Translations under genes and position numbers: made by a program
Shown here: piece by piece, positions 23,801 through 38,551 of the stretch
Position numbering within the stretch: position 1 is the first letter of the stretch
Layout: every line of letters starts with the position of its first letter
From: Kappaphycus alvarezii
Taxonomy: Eukaryota; Rhodophyta; Florideophyceae; Gigartinales; Solieriaceae
Direction: 5' to 3'
DNA: 64,000 bases
Assembly: GCA_002205965.3 (NCBI GenBank)
Contig: NADL03000638.1
Span: 558,001-622,000, forward strand
The notes under the pieces: model-generated
The model's database searches: none
Seen by the model: only the letters and a program-made list of their open reading frames with translations
What the model was told of the DNA's origin: nothing

Positions 23801-24307
23801 TACCGGTCGTTTCTCCGGATCTAGCTTGATCCGCATGGGCGGCAACCGGGCTGGGTCGGCTTTCCCCAGTCTTAATCGAAAATCGACTGGAACTCCTGAA
23901 GGAGCTCCGCAAGCTCGATACGTGTAAGGTCGTTCCCCTCGAGCTTGAAACTGGCCCCTTCTGTCACACATTCACGCAGCTGTTTCTCTGTAATGTCCTT
24001 AACGGAACTGGCTTTTATCCAATCAGCTGTCAAAAATATCTGCAGCAGTGAGTTGTCGATAAATACCTTTTGGGAAGTCGGCGTAACGTTTACTCCAGGC
24101 TGACGGTTCTTCTCGGCTATCTGCTCCTCCTAAAGGTCACTCTGCCTCTGGTATGCAGTGAAATACCTGGTAGCTACTTCCATCAGACGCAGTGCTTTTA
24201 GATTGGTTGGAATCCTTTGGCGAACCGTGCTCTCGTTAAGCCTGCTACCCCTCTCCGTGATGTCGGTTTGACGTTGATCGCGGTCAGTTTACGGATTCAC
24301 TAATTAC

Positions 24308-24551
24308 TGTTGCAACTCGCGGAACAACCTCGCTTGCGCGATCCGGACGATGTTGGCCACAATGGATCTGACTCCCGGTCGGGATCTCAGTTCTGGCCTT
24401 TACTCAAAAAGCTGTTTTTAAAGCTTTCTCTTTCATTTCTTATGTTCTTTCGAGGATCCAATTAAAGGCCTACACTGAAATGACATTAATTCCAATTATC
24501 CGGCCTTCGATATAGTTGTACGTCACTGTCAAGAAGCTGTAAATCACAACA
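24308..24551 (-). repeat. Gypsy fossil LTR (5' LTR in the element's orientation)
   Basis: 244 bases, same ends as its partner at 20584-20826. Confidence 0.85.
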
Positions 24552-27500
24552 CTTCCCATTATACAACTTTTCTCGACGAATGCGGGCGATATAACCCTAT
24601 CACGCTGCAATCAATGGATTGCCTATACCCGTGTATACTACCTGTCCCGCCAGTACTATTGCATCCGAGGGCTCCAGATTGTTATCAGATTCGAAGGTAA
24701 TGTAAGCACAACTGAAATTCTCCGCCTTTTGATTAGTTATCAGACGGGTTACACTTCCCAGACATTCCTACTTGAACTACAAGGAAATCATCATTTTGGA
24801 TTATGTGCCGATGATTTTTGGGCTTGTCACCCAAATCAGGCTTTGTACTGTAACATACAAGAATTCCAAACAGGTTAAGGCCAACGTACTCAATCTGAGC
24901 ATTTCTCTCCCCTTCTTGCTCAAATTCAGACATATTTACCATGAATGCGACAACATGAACTAATTCCTGTACTCTTTAGACGAGCTGGCGAAAATGTACC
25001 ACAAAATGGGCCGTAATTAACTAAACTAACTCTTATAAAGTCATATCCTACATATCTGCATTTTTGAGACAGCAGCTTTGCATGATGTTGGCATGCAAGA
25101 GCACCTCTTCCATTACACCATGCTCATGAATTCTCATTGGCCTACGTTTCCCGTAAATTAATTACTTAATCCTGCTGATAACTCCAACTATAAGTCTCTA
25201 TGCAAGTTTCTCACTGAGATGGTGCGCGACGAGGATGATCGGCGATTTGCCGAAAGCATTTAAAAGGATCTCGACATTACTGTGGCCAAAGGAGGCGTAT
25301 GGGTAGCTGACGCATCCCACGCCCCACAGGCTATAGTATTATTGAAAACTTCATTTTTATGCATCAAGAGCTTCAGCATGAATCCCGGGTGCTTCAAAGA
25401 TAGCCTGATTTTAATTGGACAAAACTATAAGTACCACCACAGTTTGAAAATTCTCGAATATTCTAGTTCATATGAGTTGCAGGGTCATACTTGCAGTGCA
25501 GAAACATTTTTCAACATTTATTTCTATATATCCTATAAAAAAAGCCTCTCATCGATCTGAAAGGGACAACTGTGACTTATTTACATCACCACTGTGCAAA
25601 GCCGAACTTGGTCCTACTTACTAATTCAAAATAGAACTGCTCCACTACGTTCTGGTCTATTCCAGCCGTTGCTTCTTCGTAGCGTAACATTGCGTCTTTC
25701 AAGTCAAACCTTGCATTATATCCGATATCTTTAACCCCTGCTTCCTCTATCAAACCTAAGCTGAACTTACTGGCTACCTTGCTGGTCTCGAAAGCGACGA
25801 ATTACCAAACGCTATTACCCGCGGATACTAAACCGAAGAGGCTTAAGTAAAGAAAGCGTTCGTCTTGAGAAAGAGACATAACCCTCTTCTGTGATTCCTC
25901 GGCTAGTTTGGAAACAATGACGCAGACAGTTTCGTTCTGAGTCCAGTAGAGAAAATTCTCAAGTGAACTTTACCTAAAATATCTATTGAGCGCAAACATT
26001 TTCGAACTAGACGAGTCAAATTGCTTTTCAATGCCAAAAAAGCATTTCCCGAAAGTTTCTGCGATAAATTAAAGGGTTTTCCGGATCCGGAGGGAGTGAA
26101 TATCGCGCAATAATATTTTTCCTGGGCAATAAAATCCTATATCGCAAAGACATCTAGGACAGTCGTCTGCATTATACTACTTTGGATCTTTATTACTTGT
26201 GATTGTAAGTCTTCGCGTTAATTTTTAAGAGAACAACAAAGACAATACGCGACAATTCGCCATATGCGACAGTCTAGTTTAATGTCACGGAAACTTTCAT
26301 ATTGCGCTTTAAGAACGCTCTTAGTTTCAAAAAATAACCATTTGCAGGCTTACTGTGTCTTTCTCTTCACTCCCGATGAGACAAATTAAATTTTCATACA
26401 TATATTCGTGTCAGAATTCGTGTCTCCCATCGGTGAAGCGACAGGAGGAGAGAATACTCGCCTATATTAGAAACTACTTTTTTAAGAATTTCATTCCTTT
26501 CATTGTTTGTAGATCTATAATATGTGGTTCTCTGTAACATTTATATTTTATTTTATCTGTTAAAATTTATTTTACTTACTTTTAAGCTTTTTATAATAAT
26601 TCATTAGAAAAAATACGTACGGATTTAAAAAAAAAGCATAAATTTAAACACGCTTCTTTAAAATATTAATTTGAATTTACGGCCATACCTAAGCACAGAC
26701 TACGAGAGCATTCTCAATTTAATCACGGAATAGAATCGTTTTAGCGAATTACATCTGATGAGCTAAATTGCCTTAATTCGACGCTCTTATAAGTAAAATA
26801 AGTTTTTTAATGTTTTCTGGCGTGTTAAAAGCAAGAGGCTGCCAAAAAGTGCGTTCAGAGCAATTGAAACGCCATTCAGATTGAAATACAGTTCAAAAGT
26901 TACAGTTCATCATTTAACAGTGGACTTGAAAGAAGCCTCATCAATACTGGTTACGGGTATCGCAAAGATGAACCGATGAAAATAAAACACTACATAGGAA
27001 AGTTAAAACCTAATACCCGAGTATATTCAAGTATTGGGTTCATTAAATTTATGCATTTAGAGCATTTTCCGATTTTATTTAGATATCTGCAACGAAAGCA
27101 CACCCCAGCTCCTCCTTTTCTTCGTATTATCGTCAATATACATGATAAAACTCCTCAATCGTTTACATTTCTCAGCCTGATTGTAAGAACAATTTTGAAT
27201 ATTTACTACAAGCAATACTCAATATTAATTCAATTTCACATGGGTTAAATTCTCAATATTAAGTCTTCTTGTTCTTACATTAATTATTGAATAACTTATT
27301 TAAAGTTACATCTATTACTATTATAGTTTGGTAATACATTAAAATCCTATCTCCAAAATCAGGAACTCATCACTATAATTATCGATTCATAAACGCCTTT
27401 CTCTTCTGCAATTTAGTTGACCCTCACTAAAAATATAAACATACGGTCTAATTCAACACCTAACACACTGGCTCTATCCCTATGCATCTACACGTATTGA

Positions 27501-30500
27501 AGCCCTTGAGATATTATCATATATTGTTTCGAACGAGAAGCAGAGTTACAGACATTTCATGCCCGCTACAACGATCTTGAAAGCACTGAAGATCATTCTT
27601 TATCTCAATATTTGATATTTTCGCGACAAGAGAAGCTCAAAAACGTTAATCAGATGTCAAATTTCGACGCTTGAGATTAAATTCGTAACTTGGCTCAAAA
27701 TCAGCTTGTAGGGCCAAAGTTCAAGAGAATGAGCCAAAACTTTAAGTAGTTTCTCAGTATTCTTACCTTTCAATCACTTAAAGAAGTAAACGAATCCCTT
27801 TTTACGTTTTTTAAAATACTTCAGGACAACAGAAAGATCAATTGCAATACAACAACATGATATGCCAAAATTTTCATCCTCCCAACAAACTAACCGATCC
27901 AGTGGAGACATAAATGAAGGGAGTTTTTAATTGAAAGCATAATATCTGCATGTTTAATGTTTAGATTATTTTTCTATCGAAGGTGGAGCCCCTTGTCCTT
28001 AAAACCAATTACTCTGGGCCTACTTTTTGCATATAAATATTTCACCGAAATATAAGCTCCTAAAAGACAGTTTTATGAGAAGATTAGAATTGAGAGGTAA
28101 ATTGCTGAAATTGATATGCTTTGTGGAGTTTATCATAACTATTTTGGTGTATTAACTGATAAGTGAGATCATGTGCAATACAGTAGACCGATAAATTTCG
28201 TTTAAGAATCCTCGTACTGGAAATGTCACTCTTAAGAAGATGATATGAACAAAAAAAATTACGTCTGGCCGCATTATCTTTGAAAGCTTTTCTGGAAGTG
28301 TCTTCTCACTATGGGAGATGATTAGCAGTATCCGGTGCTGAATGAAGTACCTCTATGATCTTTTCAATCTTACTTACACTGACCTGTCAAACACTCATAT
28401 TGAAATGAACGCTCCTTGTCAGTACGAAATTGTTCATTTTGGGCTGTTTAAGATGCGCTTGTATTCGGTTGACGAGGATAGCGCCAAAATTTTTCATATT
28501 AGACAGGAATGCCACCCTAAAAAGCAGTTCCGGAGAATTTAATTTCTGTTTCGTGGTTTTTAATTTAACAGCAGAGAATATGCGTCTGATCAGTATTTTT
28601 GGTTAAATTTAAATGACTTTTTAAAAAGGAAATATATACCCCTGAATATAAAGTGAGAGAACGAAGTAATATCCCCGAAGTTTCATATCGATTCTTTCTT
28701 ATTCGAAGATATATGATTAAAGAAATCCAGTACTAATTGAGATATTGCCTACCCTATGGTCAAAAGACCTGTTGAATCCAATTTTGTATTACTTTACATG
28801 TATATATTACTATTCGATGATCTATACCTTTATTTTCGTTAAATTACTATAACACAACATTAGAGAATGAAAATATTGTTTTGTTTCATCCAGTCGAAAC
28901 TGCGAAGAAAGCGTTTCCAGGATAAATTCATTATTTTTGTTGAACTGCTCTTTTGATTTACATAATTTCATATTGAATGCTTTTTTTCTTTTTGAGTCTA
29001 CTTTTCTATATTCTATCTACAATAATGTGCTATTCTATTTATTTTCAGGAAAGCTCGTTAGGTTTATTAAAGACAGAGACTGTACGACTTTCCGCAGGAT
29101 TATACAATTAAGTTTTGAAGGAACTAGATAATGTATCTGCTGTGTTCTTAGCTCAGTATCTACCAAATTTGACTTCGAAGTGAAATGGGCAACCAACAAT
29201 GCCATCTTAATATGCCGATATCGTTTACACTAAGTGGAAAGGTCTTCCTTTTTCGTGTTCTCCGTAATTATTCCCTCTTTTCACCCTGAATATTCTTTGA
29301 TCTTCAGGGAATTCCAGAATTAAATCTTTTTGCTTTCTAATTTTGAAAATGAGCCCACTTTGTACTAGTTTTGCGCAGTTTGAAACCATAACCCTAGAAG
29401 TTATAGCTGACATATATTTTCATTCCGATTTATTTTGAGCATTAGAGGAACTATTCAATAAAAGCTGAGATGAGCTCGCCTTACCACAGAGAAAATCTGG
29501 CCCCCCGGGTCTAGAGTAGAACAAGAATCGCGACCTGCCCCGCATAAGCTCCCTCCCCGTAACAGCTCGATCCGACCCCAGCTGTCAAAACTGAAAACAC
29601 CTCGATCCTTTTTATCTTGCTAAGCTTATAGTATGACAGCCAAAAAATCTTTTCTCCGAGCTTCAAAACAAATCAAACCTACAATTGGTAATTATAAATC
29701 TTTACTCTGGATCAATCGAAGCGTACCAACGCCGACAAATTACAACGCGAAAGCCATCCTTTCGGTTTACTCTTGAGTGTAACATTCAGGATCTGGATGT
29801 GAGCCCTCGGAATCAAAAAGGTTTCAGATTCAATTTCGGTATGTGAAATGCGCTGCTTTCCGTCAGTAGTGGATCTGGCGCGCCCTCTGCGCAAAAATTG
29901 CTCCAAGAAATCCTTTATATGGAAAACTGAACCTCTAGTGTCTGCAGAAATGGTTCTCGTAAACTTCAGTCACTTGATAAACATCGTAGCCGTCTCTATC
30001 CTTAAGCCTATTTGCTTACAGCGGGAATTTTTAAGCCTCCTGAATCCTCGGTTCAGGTGGTCGAGTTTTCTTCCAGCCCATTTCTGGCTTGAGTGGGCAA
30101 TTGGTTCAGCCATTGTCCAGAGTCGTCCGTCTAGCAGAACCCGAAGTGCTGTATAGTGGGGACTTGCCAACAAACAATAATGCTTCATTCTTCCTTCTTC
30201 TTGATAAACATAAATCCGTATTTTGAACAAAAAGAACGCATTTTTGAGAGCTATCTGCCACTCAAAACAAATAACATAGAAACTACTTTATGGTAATGTT
30301 GAAACATAGTTAAGAGATTAATTAGAATTTGATCTTGATCAAGGTAGACCTGAATCTAGTTCAAAGTAAATAGGATGTATGCTTACGAAAAATTAAAAAT
30401 TAATTTTCAAAATTTGAAATTTTGAAAGGAATTTAAAATAATAAAGCATTTGGATTTTAAAAAGGGTATTTTCCACATAAGTAACGAGAACGGAGGGAAA

Positions 30501-33500
30501 AGTTGTAACGAAACTCTTGAGAGGAGACAGAATTAAGGACGAATAATTAATCACACACAAAAATGCCAAAATGATTGAAATTTTAAACAACGCTAGTCGA
30601 TACTTGTAATAATTGAATTAAACGATGCTTTAGGTGTATTTAAAATACTTAAAATAGCTTGAAAAGGCACTGATAAGCACAGTTATCGCTAGGAAGAATC
30701 TTTCACCAGGGATAACCTCAAAGTCCCATACCTCTTCGGATTTCCTATCTTCATGCTCTTCTTACCATAAATATTTCGAAACACTTTCGCTACATGTAGC
30801 ATCATTCCACTTCTTGTCTGACTTTTTTTTTCTTTGTTCTTCTCAAATCCGTTGTTATAAACAACTTTTTTTATTAAACGTTCTACATAATAGTGAAAAT
30901 TGTAGTATGTTTGAAGAATGATACCGACTGTAGTTCTTTTGAGGCTTCAGTAGTTTTTAGAGTATAAATTGCTTTCAACCCCTCCTTTTCGATCCAATAT
31001 TCAACACTTTTATTCTCTACCAACTCAATACTTTCATTACCCATGGTCAACAAATGTTTTATCACATCGAAAAGTTACGGATGAACCGCATCAAAAACTT
31101 TGTTAAATTTGAACCCGTGGACGGTATGTTTCGTAGGGTTGCGAAAAATAGGGCCAAATATTGTCGAAATAACACCAATCAATGGCTGAAAAACTGTCTA
31201 GAGAATACCTTTATGATAATGGATGTGCTCCCGAGAGCCCCGTTAAAGCCGAATATCGTGTATTTTTGGCTTTTCATGGAACTTAATACTGAAAACTTTA
31301 TAATAAAGATTAATTCCTTTTTTATTAATTTAGAAATATAAACTCTATTCATGGCAGTCATGAAGTCAACTGATAAACATGATGAAGGTGAGCCAATTTC
31401 TGTTCCTGAGTAATTATTTTCGTTCTCTTGAAATAAAATTTTCATCAAACAATCACCTAAACTTTGGTTACTCTGATACACTTGGTCAACTCTGAACAAA
31501 TTTACAGAATAATATAAATCTGAAAGCCTACCAAGCTCAGGATAAATCTCCTTGCTTTTCAACTGCATTAAAAGATAGTTCAAAACGACAACTTAAAAAA
31601 TACGTGATGATTCAAGCGTTAAGACCAATCATTAGCCCAAATGTTCCAATTCTGTAAAAAAAATTCGAGGTATATGTCTTAATGGTGTTGCTTATTAGTT
31701 ATGAGTTGGTAAACTATAAGCGAAATGGTACCGAAAGCTGTTTCAATCAAACTGAAGTGAAATGTTGTATTAATCCCTATCAAATTTGATGAAGTAATAT
31801 TTCTCAGCAATAGTAAAGTTCAAATTCACTTTCAGATATGAGATGGAGCTTTAAACCTTTTTTGGTAATTTTGACGCCCATATTCTATACAATCATTGCT
31901 TTAGAAGTTATGTAAAGGTTTAATTAACTTAGATGTAAATGTTTAAAATTTTCTTTGCTCACAGACACTTGATTTTCCTGTGCTGATCACAGGAAATCAT
32001 GTCCTTCTCTATTTTTTATGAACTTATTATTGGTAATTTTTCATAAAATCTCAATTGGAGCTGGTTCATATTCTTTTCTTCCACCTTTTAGCTTCAAATG
32101 TATTCATTATGATCAAATGAGTAAGAATTAAGAACGCCAAACTTGAGAAACATGAATTGATCACGAAAATATCTACAAAATCTAAAATAATAAGTCTAAA
32201 ACCGAATAAAATGCTATTAAATATATCAATAGCATTCTACTCCTTTCAAATCTGGTCTTCTTTCGGAACGAAATATAAAATTTGGGGTGAAATAATATAA
32301 TTGGGGGAATTTGGAAGTATTCTAATATTTTTAAGATGAAATTGATCACGTCTACGCTGCTGGAAGTGCGAAATGTTGGGCAAGTCATCACTCTAGAACG
32401 ACAAATAATTTTCATTAAAGGTCCATATCAATTTCAGAATGCATACATGCCGCGTTGAGCACAATGGCCGCGTCAGCGTGCCTTGGGGTTAACATCCCGC
32501 TCGAATGCTTTCATAAGTCTCCATAATTCAAACGGTCACATTCCGCGCGACATCAGCTAACACTGCACACGCCTCTGGATTCTATTCTCCGAGGGAAAAT
32601 ATTTTCTCTTCTTTTTTGATCATATCGGTGTGCAAATTTTGAATTGGGTTTACTGTGACTAAACTTTCCATTACCTCGATTTTCAAATCCGCAATTTTGT
32701 AGTACTTTCCCAACTCCAAGTAAATATTTATTTCGAACTAATCAGAGCGCAATGACTCGAGGAATAAAGCCTGCATCATATTCAAACAGTAACAATCGGA
32801 CAGTCGAAGTGCACATCGACACATTGTAAGAAAATTTATGTCCAATATGAAAATATTAACTGTTATATTTCCGTTGCTTAATAAAAAGAGGCCTTTTATT
32901 TGATATTTCTCAGGGGAGAGATGATGCATGAGCCCTATATGGAAATCGAAAGGTCGGTTGAGTGTGCACTTTTCGGTGATTGAGCATAACCGCGGTGTAT
33001 TGTAGAACAAACGCCGAGATACGTGTCACAAGAATCCGGAATTCAGAGCAAGGGTGTCTCCGTCGACGATCAGCTGAACATTTACTGGGTCATGGAGAGC
33101 CTTAAGACCGTTGAGCAGAATTCTGGATGTACATCGATGGAGATGGGTAGAAGGTCAATACATTCGTCACGACATGGTATGGCACTTGGCCTAAGTCATT
33201 CAATAAGATTAAAGTCTTCTATATGGGCTTGTTTCCATTCACTCCATATCTGCTTCAATCAATACGTTGGGTGTAAGTCGAACTGAACCTCAAATACCCT
33301 CCCAGAATCACCACTTGGCTTTATTACAGGGACAAAAATCTCAGTGTCCCCTCGAAGCAGAGCATTGGGAAAATATTTTCTGCAGAGCCTCTGCGCCTTT
33401 CAGTTGTGCTATTTTTATCACGAATATTTATAGCTTCTTGCATCGAACTCCTTACGTTAACTCGTTTTCGCCGAAATTAATTCTCCCAACCTCATTTCTC

Positions 33501-33690
33501 CCAATAATCTCCTTCGTCGCATTTTTTTACGTTACGTTCAGATTATAATCTCTATGATACCTCGTGCTATATGTTAGCTCCAACTTTCAAACCCCACCAC
33601 CAGTTCTGGTCATTCGACAGTCCACTCATAGCTTCGCTGCTTAATTGGCAAGTACCTGTCCTGCATCTACATTTACATGTCTAATCGTTT
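24552..33690. other. AT-rich gene-poor tract
   Basis: About 9 kb with clearly higher A+T than the flanks and no open frame above about 134 codons. A minus-strand stretch at 29225-29413 faintly resembles a Copia protease region, and plus-strand 27.5-27.9 kb reads gag-like in places (FHARYNDLESTEDHSLSQYL), but neither is firm. The GTAC motif common elsewhere is nearly absent. Best read as a graveyard of very old repeats. Confidence 0.45.
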
Positions 33691-36600
33691 GATGAGGGCG
33701 TGGAAGGCGTTATTGTTTCGCGCGCAACTTTGGCAGTATGATGCGTCGAGGGAAGGAAGAAGTGAAGGATGAAGTAGCTGGCCAGAGAGCGATGGGACTG
33801 GGATCTATGGACGAAGAGGTTCCGCTGGCTATTTAGTAGGTAACGTAGCGTTTTCTTTCTGGGCTGCGCTATCCCTAGAGGGTCAGTAAATAACCGGGAA
33901 TTTTCTAGACTATGGTAACCAACACTCGTTCCAAAACGTCCAGAAGCCACGCATATGGGTGGAGGGTAGAATTGGGATTGCAGTACGGTTCGAAGTGCAT
34001 TTGAGCGCAGTCTTTTTGTCCCTCTTCACCCCTATGTGTCTTCCCCTCCCCAAAAATTCTCTCTTTACTGTAATTATCTCCTCTGCTCCGTCCTGGAACC
34101 ACGTTCCCAAGCATCGCCGATCTCTGCTCGTTGATATCCTACCTCTCATCTAACCGACGCGCTTTATCCTTCAGTGGGAACAGCACTACTCTGTCTCCAC
34201 AGCACAACACGGGGTAACTACAGCTCCAAACACTATTCTTCCCTAGATCGCGTGTGTCTTATCCCCTACGGCATCCCGATCTTTTCACTTGGCTATTTCA
34301 CCAGTCGTGATCCTCCCGTAGTATCGGCTCGGTCTGGGCAGGTGGGTTAATCGTAGATGGAGCTGAAAAAGTAAATAGCGAACGAATCGACTGTGGATAG
34401 TGCGCTGCGGCTACGGATGCAGTCACTCTCGGGTAGGGTTCCTGTGGGATCACGGAGGGTGGAATGGCGTAGTAAGAGTCTGTTGACGTCCTTTGTATCT
34501 TCTAGTAACAATTTTCTATCCAATAGAGAGATAAAATTCGGCCTCCGAATAAATAGCAGCCTAGCTGAACTATTCTGGCCTCTATTATGTCGTATTGAAC
34601 TCTGTAAGCTGACGGCTAGACAGGGCGAGAATTTTTTCGTAACTTTCCTAGGCGGGAGTTCCTACAAACTATCGAAAGAAGAAAGTTAGACCGTATATTT
34701 TAAGCCTGCCGTGGAGTTCGCGACAGCCTGGAGGCGATCCATAGACAGAAGCTTGATCGCTCGAATCTTTCGTAATATTCGATCAGTACTTCAATCACGT
34801 GTATGCATTCAGATTAAATCCAGAGTTCTTTAGAAGTCTCTTTCTTTTTAATTGCGTACCTTGATGTACTCTTCCTGGGTTAAGTCATCTACAGCAAGTC
34901 AGTTCCCGATTATTCTATCTACCAAGTTGTAACGAAATTCTTTGGACATAATCGCTTCGAACATTGGTTATTATATCAAACACTACTTCATCACAGTGAT
35001 AACAAAGACCTCTTGGGTGGATGATTCCAGAATATTATAGACCTTTTTTGTGAAAAAGATCACAAAACTTTATTCTCTTGAGTCATTGCCCACATAAGCC
35101 GACCAAAATAGCCTGAAGTCAATTTCACCAGACCATGGCGGCGTCATACTTTTCTAACACGAAGATAATCTTGTTAACTGAATAGATCAGCGAAAGAATA
35201 GAATACGGACCGTTGGACTCAGACCCGGACTGGATTATCTCCACAGCATGGCTCTCAACGGGAGTAATTTGCCGAAGAAGCTGAGGTTTATTATTATTTT
35301 GCCCGTCCCAACTGAGAAGGGACTCCATATTCTATCCTTCTCTATAAGACGGAGTGGAACCCCTCTTGTGCTCAAAAGATTAATTTGAAGCAATTGACGA
35401 TTAATCACAGACGCTTCATCTCTTGGAAATAGACGCATGGTATCTTAAGCACTCCAGTGAAAAGAAGGAGGTCAATGTAACCATTTCCCGGTGGTCTTCT
35501 CCGCACGCCTCTCATTACTTCCTCTGTGACCGCTTGGTTACCTTCAACGAATGGAGAGACCATTCTATGCTTGCATCCGTGGCGCAAGGCGTTGTTCTAT
35601 TTCTTGGAACCGAGCGAAGCGCTTGTTCCTGAAAGCGGCGAGAAAATTATTCAAGAGCGCCAGGAAACTGCGGTGCACCCTTGATCTATCAGGGGGTTCA
35701 GCTACCTTGGGGAGCTAATTCGCTCTATTCCGTCTGTTTCATTCTCTTTGGAACCGCAGCGGGAGTTGGAAGGAAGTACGGTTACTAGGGAGATTGTGAA
35801 CGACTTTCATTTCGAGTATGTTTCTCAGCTGCACCTTCAATCAGTGACTTCTGTGGTTTATATCCTCCTAGTTCACTCCATCTACGGACTCAAGCATGCT
35901 GTTTGCCTTGAACTCAGGACCTAGAACCCGCTTTGGTAGATTGAGCCGAGATTTTAGCAATACACTTTTGTCAGGGATCTCTCAGTATCTGTTCCTTTGG
36001 AGAGACCCCTCCTGATTACGAGAGGATTTAAATTGTGCGAAGGGCGACGTTGGTTGGTGAAGAAGAAGCTGTGACGGCAGCTCGGAAGGACCGAAAGAGG
36101 CATCATCGTACACAGCCCAGAGCTCTTATCAGCGCGATAGGGGTGAGCCGGGACCTTGTGGAGGCCCCAATACCACTCAGAAGCTACAATTTGGCATTTA
36201 ATCCATAATCATTCCTTCAATCCGTTACCCATCGCTCCTAGGGCGGAGAAGTAGATATGAGTAAATGAGATGATATTATTTCATGCCATACCCTGTTCTT
36301 CTTAGTTCTGTTGATGCCAATAGTAGTCCTTATGGGCGTAGTAATTGCTTAAACGTCGAGCGGAGATGTCTTATCTATAAAATATCCCATGGGGGGAGCG
36401 CAGGATATGGCGAGGGTGCAATGCTCGCACCACCTCGCATCGGCCAAAATATTTTGAATGGAGGGCTGGCCACTTGGTTTCTTGAAAGGCCTCTCCACGC
36501 ACCAATAGGTTATTATCTCCCATAGCAAACTGTTGACCCGGTGGGGCACCCTTTCTGGCCTTCTCCGCCACAAGGCTCTTTCTCCGCGATGGACCACTAT

Positions 36601-37900
36601 AGCTTGAATCTCGACCTATCGTTTCCAGCGTCCTGCGACTGCAGGGGAGACATTAAATCACTACCCTGCATATGTATTTTTACTCTATATTGAAGCGCAG
36701 ATGGGGCTTCTAAACTCGTCCCAAGGTGTCAACTGTACCCGAACACATATTTAAGGAGTGTCTCAGCTCAATCCGAGCCATCGCGGATAACCATCCCAGT
36801 CCTAAATTCAGTGTGCGAACAGACCTCTCCGCCATTTAATTTTAAATCGACGCGTACGCCGTAACGGTACGCCTCTTAGTACCATGCTTCTCCATGCGCG
36901 GAGGCCTTGAAGCATATCCTGTTTTCACTGATGATCTCTCGATGTGGGTCAAATGGAAGGACTACTTCTTTTTAAAAAATATATTTTAACGGTAGGCACT
37001 GTTGCGTCCTACACGGGCATGGCTATTGACCAACCGGTGAAGTTTTTGACACAAATTACGATGTATCTGAGACCGTCCCTGGAGCGCTGCAAAAACCCCC
37101 GCAAAATCAAAAAAAATCGAAATAGTCCTCGCTGTGGCGCTCCACATCGGTGTCTGCTTTGGAAGTCCACTCATCCTATGGCATGAGACAAATTAGCGAA
37201 AATACTCGTGAGTATCGGAGTTCATCCTGGGACACCAGAATCGTTCCTGCACAAACTTGGTAGTAGTTAGAGCTTCTCAATAGATCTTTAGTGCAATTTC
37301 TATTCACACACGTATACACTTCTTTATATACGATTCAAATGCGGATAAAAACGAATAATGAAAGTGCTTACATGAGAACCAGACATGCCCTGTAGGAAGT
37401 TGTAATTACAATATGAAATATTTGCCGTACATGACAGAGCAAATCATAAAATGATTCAGTAACTCTGCAAAGCGTAAGATCCTGTCGTGGGTGTAATGTT
37501 TTTTCGTAAATAACTATGCCATCTCGTAATATATCAGTATAGAACTTAAACTCCCAAATTAATACTCCGATTAACTCCCAACGTCGGTCGCTGGCAAACT
37601 AAATGTGCCCGTGCTGACCAAGGAAGGCAGCTTTTACGAAAATGAGTCCCCTATCCTATGGTATTTACCTAAGAAATAGCGACAAACAAGTTACTATAAA
37701 TACTTTTAAAGTAGTTATCCATTCTGCGCCAAAATTATACTCCCAAAACGATGCCACCCAGTTACAAATGAGTAAAATTTAGAAAGCCTCGCAGTCGACC
37801 CCTTCCAAAATTAAAAGAAAAAAGGTTGTGGCAGGCTTGGCGAACTGAATGCACTACCAAATCGTAACAGTAAACAGAAGCTGAAGTTTCGGTTACGTTC
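33691..37900. other. Unassigned mixed-composition DNA
   Basis: G+C rises again but no ORF carries a recognisable motif. Open frames of 60-98 codons occur on both strands without continuity. No tRNA or rRNA was recognised by eye. Confidence 0.4.
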
Positions 37901-37950
37901 TCTTCGCGCCAATTTCAAGAGACGCAAACATTCTTAAAGGGAAATACAAA

Positions 37951-38551
37951 ATGGCAGCTGAAGTCAACGTTGACGAACTATACAACCCAGAACCAAAAAA
38001 TGGCTTCCAATGTACCCAGCGCATCGAATGTGCTAAGTATCATGGCGGAAAAAAGGGTGGAGAGGGAGCAAAATTTGGGCTACTTCGCGGTCGACTCGCA
38101 GGAAACAGAGTCGGAGTCCGAGCCGAGGAAAGCGATTCTCCAGTTTTGGACACATTTCTAGAGAAGGGGGTACTGATGCTGCAATTGAGATGACAAACTT
38201 TTCTGTCTTTGAATTTGATGCAGTTTGGAATTTGCTAGAGCCGAAAAATGGACGCAACTGAAAAGGAGGGAGAGGTCGAAAGCCGGAACACAAGCCAAAG
38301 GACGTCTTTTTCATGACGTTGGCAACACTCAAGGATGGAGGGAGGTGGGATTTTCTTTGCAAAATGTTCGATTTGAAGGGTCCTACGTTCGAAAGAATGG
38401 TACTTGGCTTTGTTGATTGCATTACGAAGCGTCTGTATGACATTGGAGTAGTGAAAGTGGCAGTTTTTTTGCTTCCGTGTTGCGGATTTCAAGAAGCAAT
38501 TCCGAATAGTTTCTTCCGTCTGCGTACATATTCGGGTCCTGTCGTGTGAGG
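37951..38551 (+). pseudogene. N-terminal fragment of a DDE_Tnp_4 (Harbinger-like) transposase
   Basis: From about 38175 one frame reads IEMTNFSVFEFDAVWNLLEP, then GGRGRKPEHKPKDVFFMTL, then LKDGGRWDFLCKMFDLKGPTFERMV. This is the N-terminal helix-turn-helix region seen in oomycete and algal DDE_Tnp_4 transposases (the usual run is FW.L.EP....GRG.K....DVFF..L..LKHGG.W..L...F...GPTFER). A TGA at 38259-38261 stands where Trp is usual. The match ends after about 90 residues, before any catalytic Asp, so the copy is 3'-truncated. A basic/acidic leader in other frames begins near ATG 37951. A different lineage from the relic at 5.4-6.5 kb. Confidence 0.6.

Larger units (their letters stand above)
20584..24551 (-). 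mobile_element. Ty3/Gypsy-type LTR retrotransposon fossil
   Basis: About 4.0 kb bounded by two direct repeats that start TGTTGCAACTCGCGG and end ..ACA, flanked on both sides by CTTC (20580-20583 and 24552-24555), a likely 4-bp target duplication. Coding remains run on the minus strand in family order: reverse transcriptase (22.9-24.0 kb, with FRCTIDLRPVNAATIKQ), RNase H (22.5-22.9 kb), then integrase (21.5-22.4 kb, with HCGNVRNRGT...CLHCL and VSDQGTHFQNELF). The gag/protease part is short or unrecognised. The copy is broken with several breaks, and the LTRs differ at roughly 15% of positions, so the insertion is old. Confidence 0.85.
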
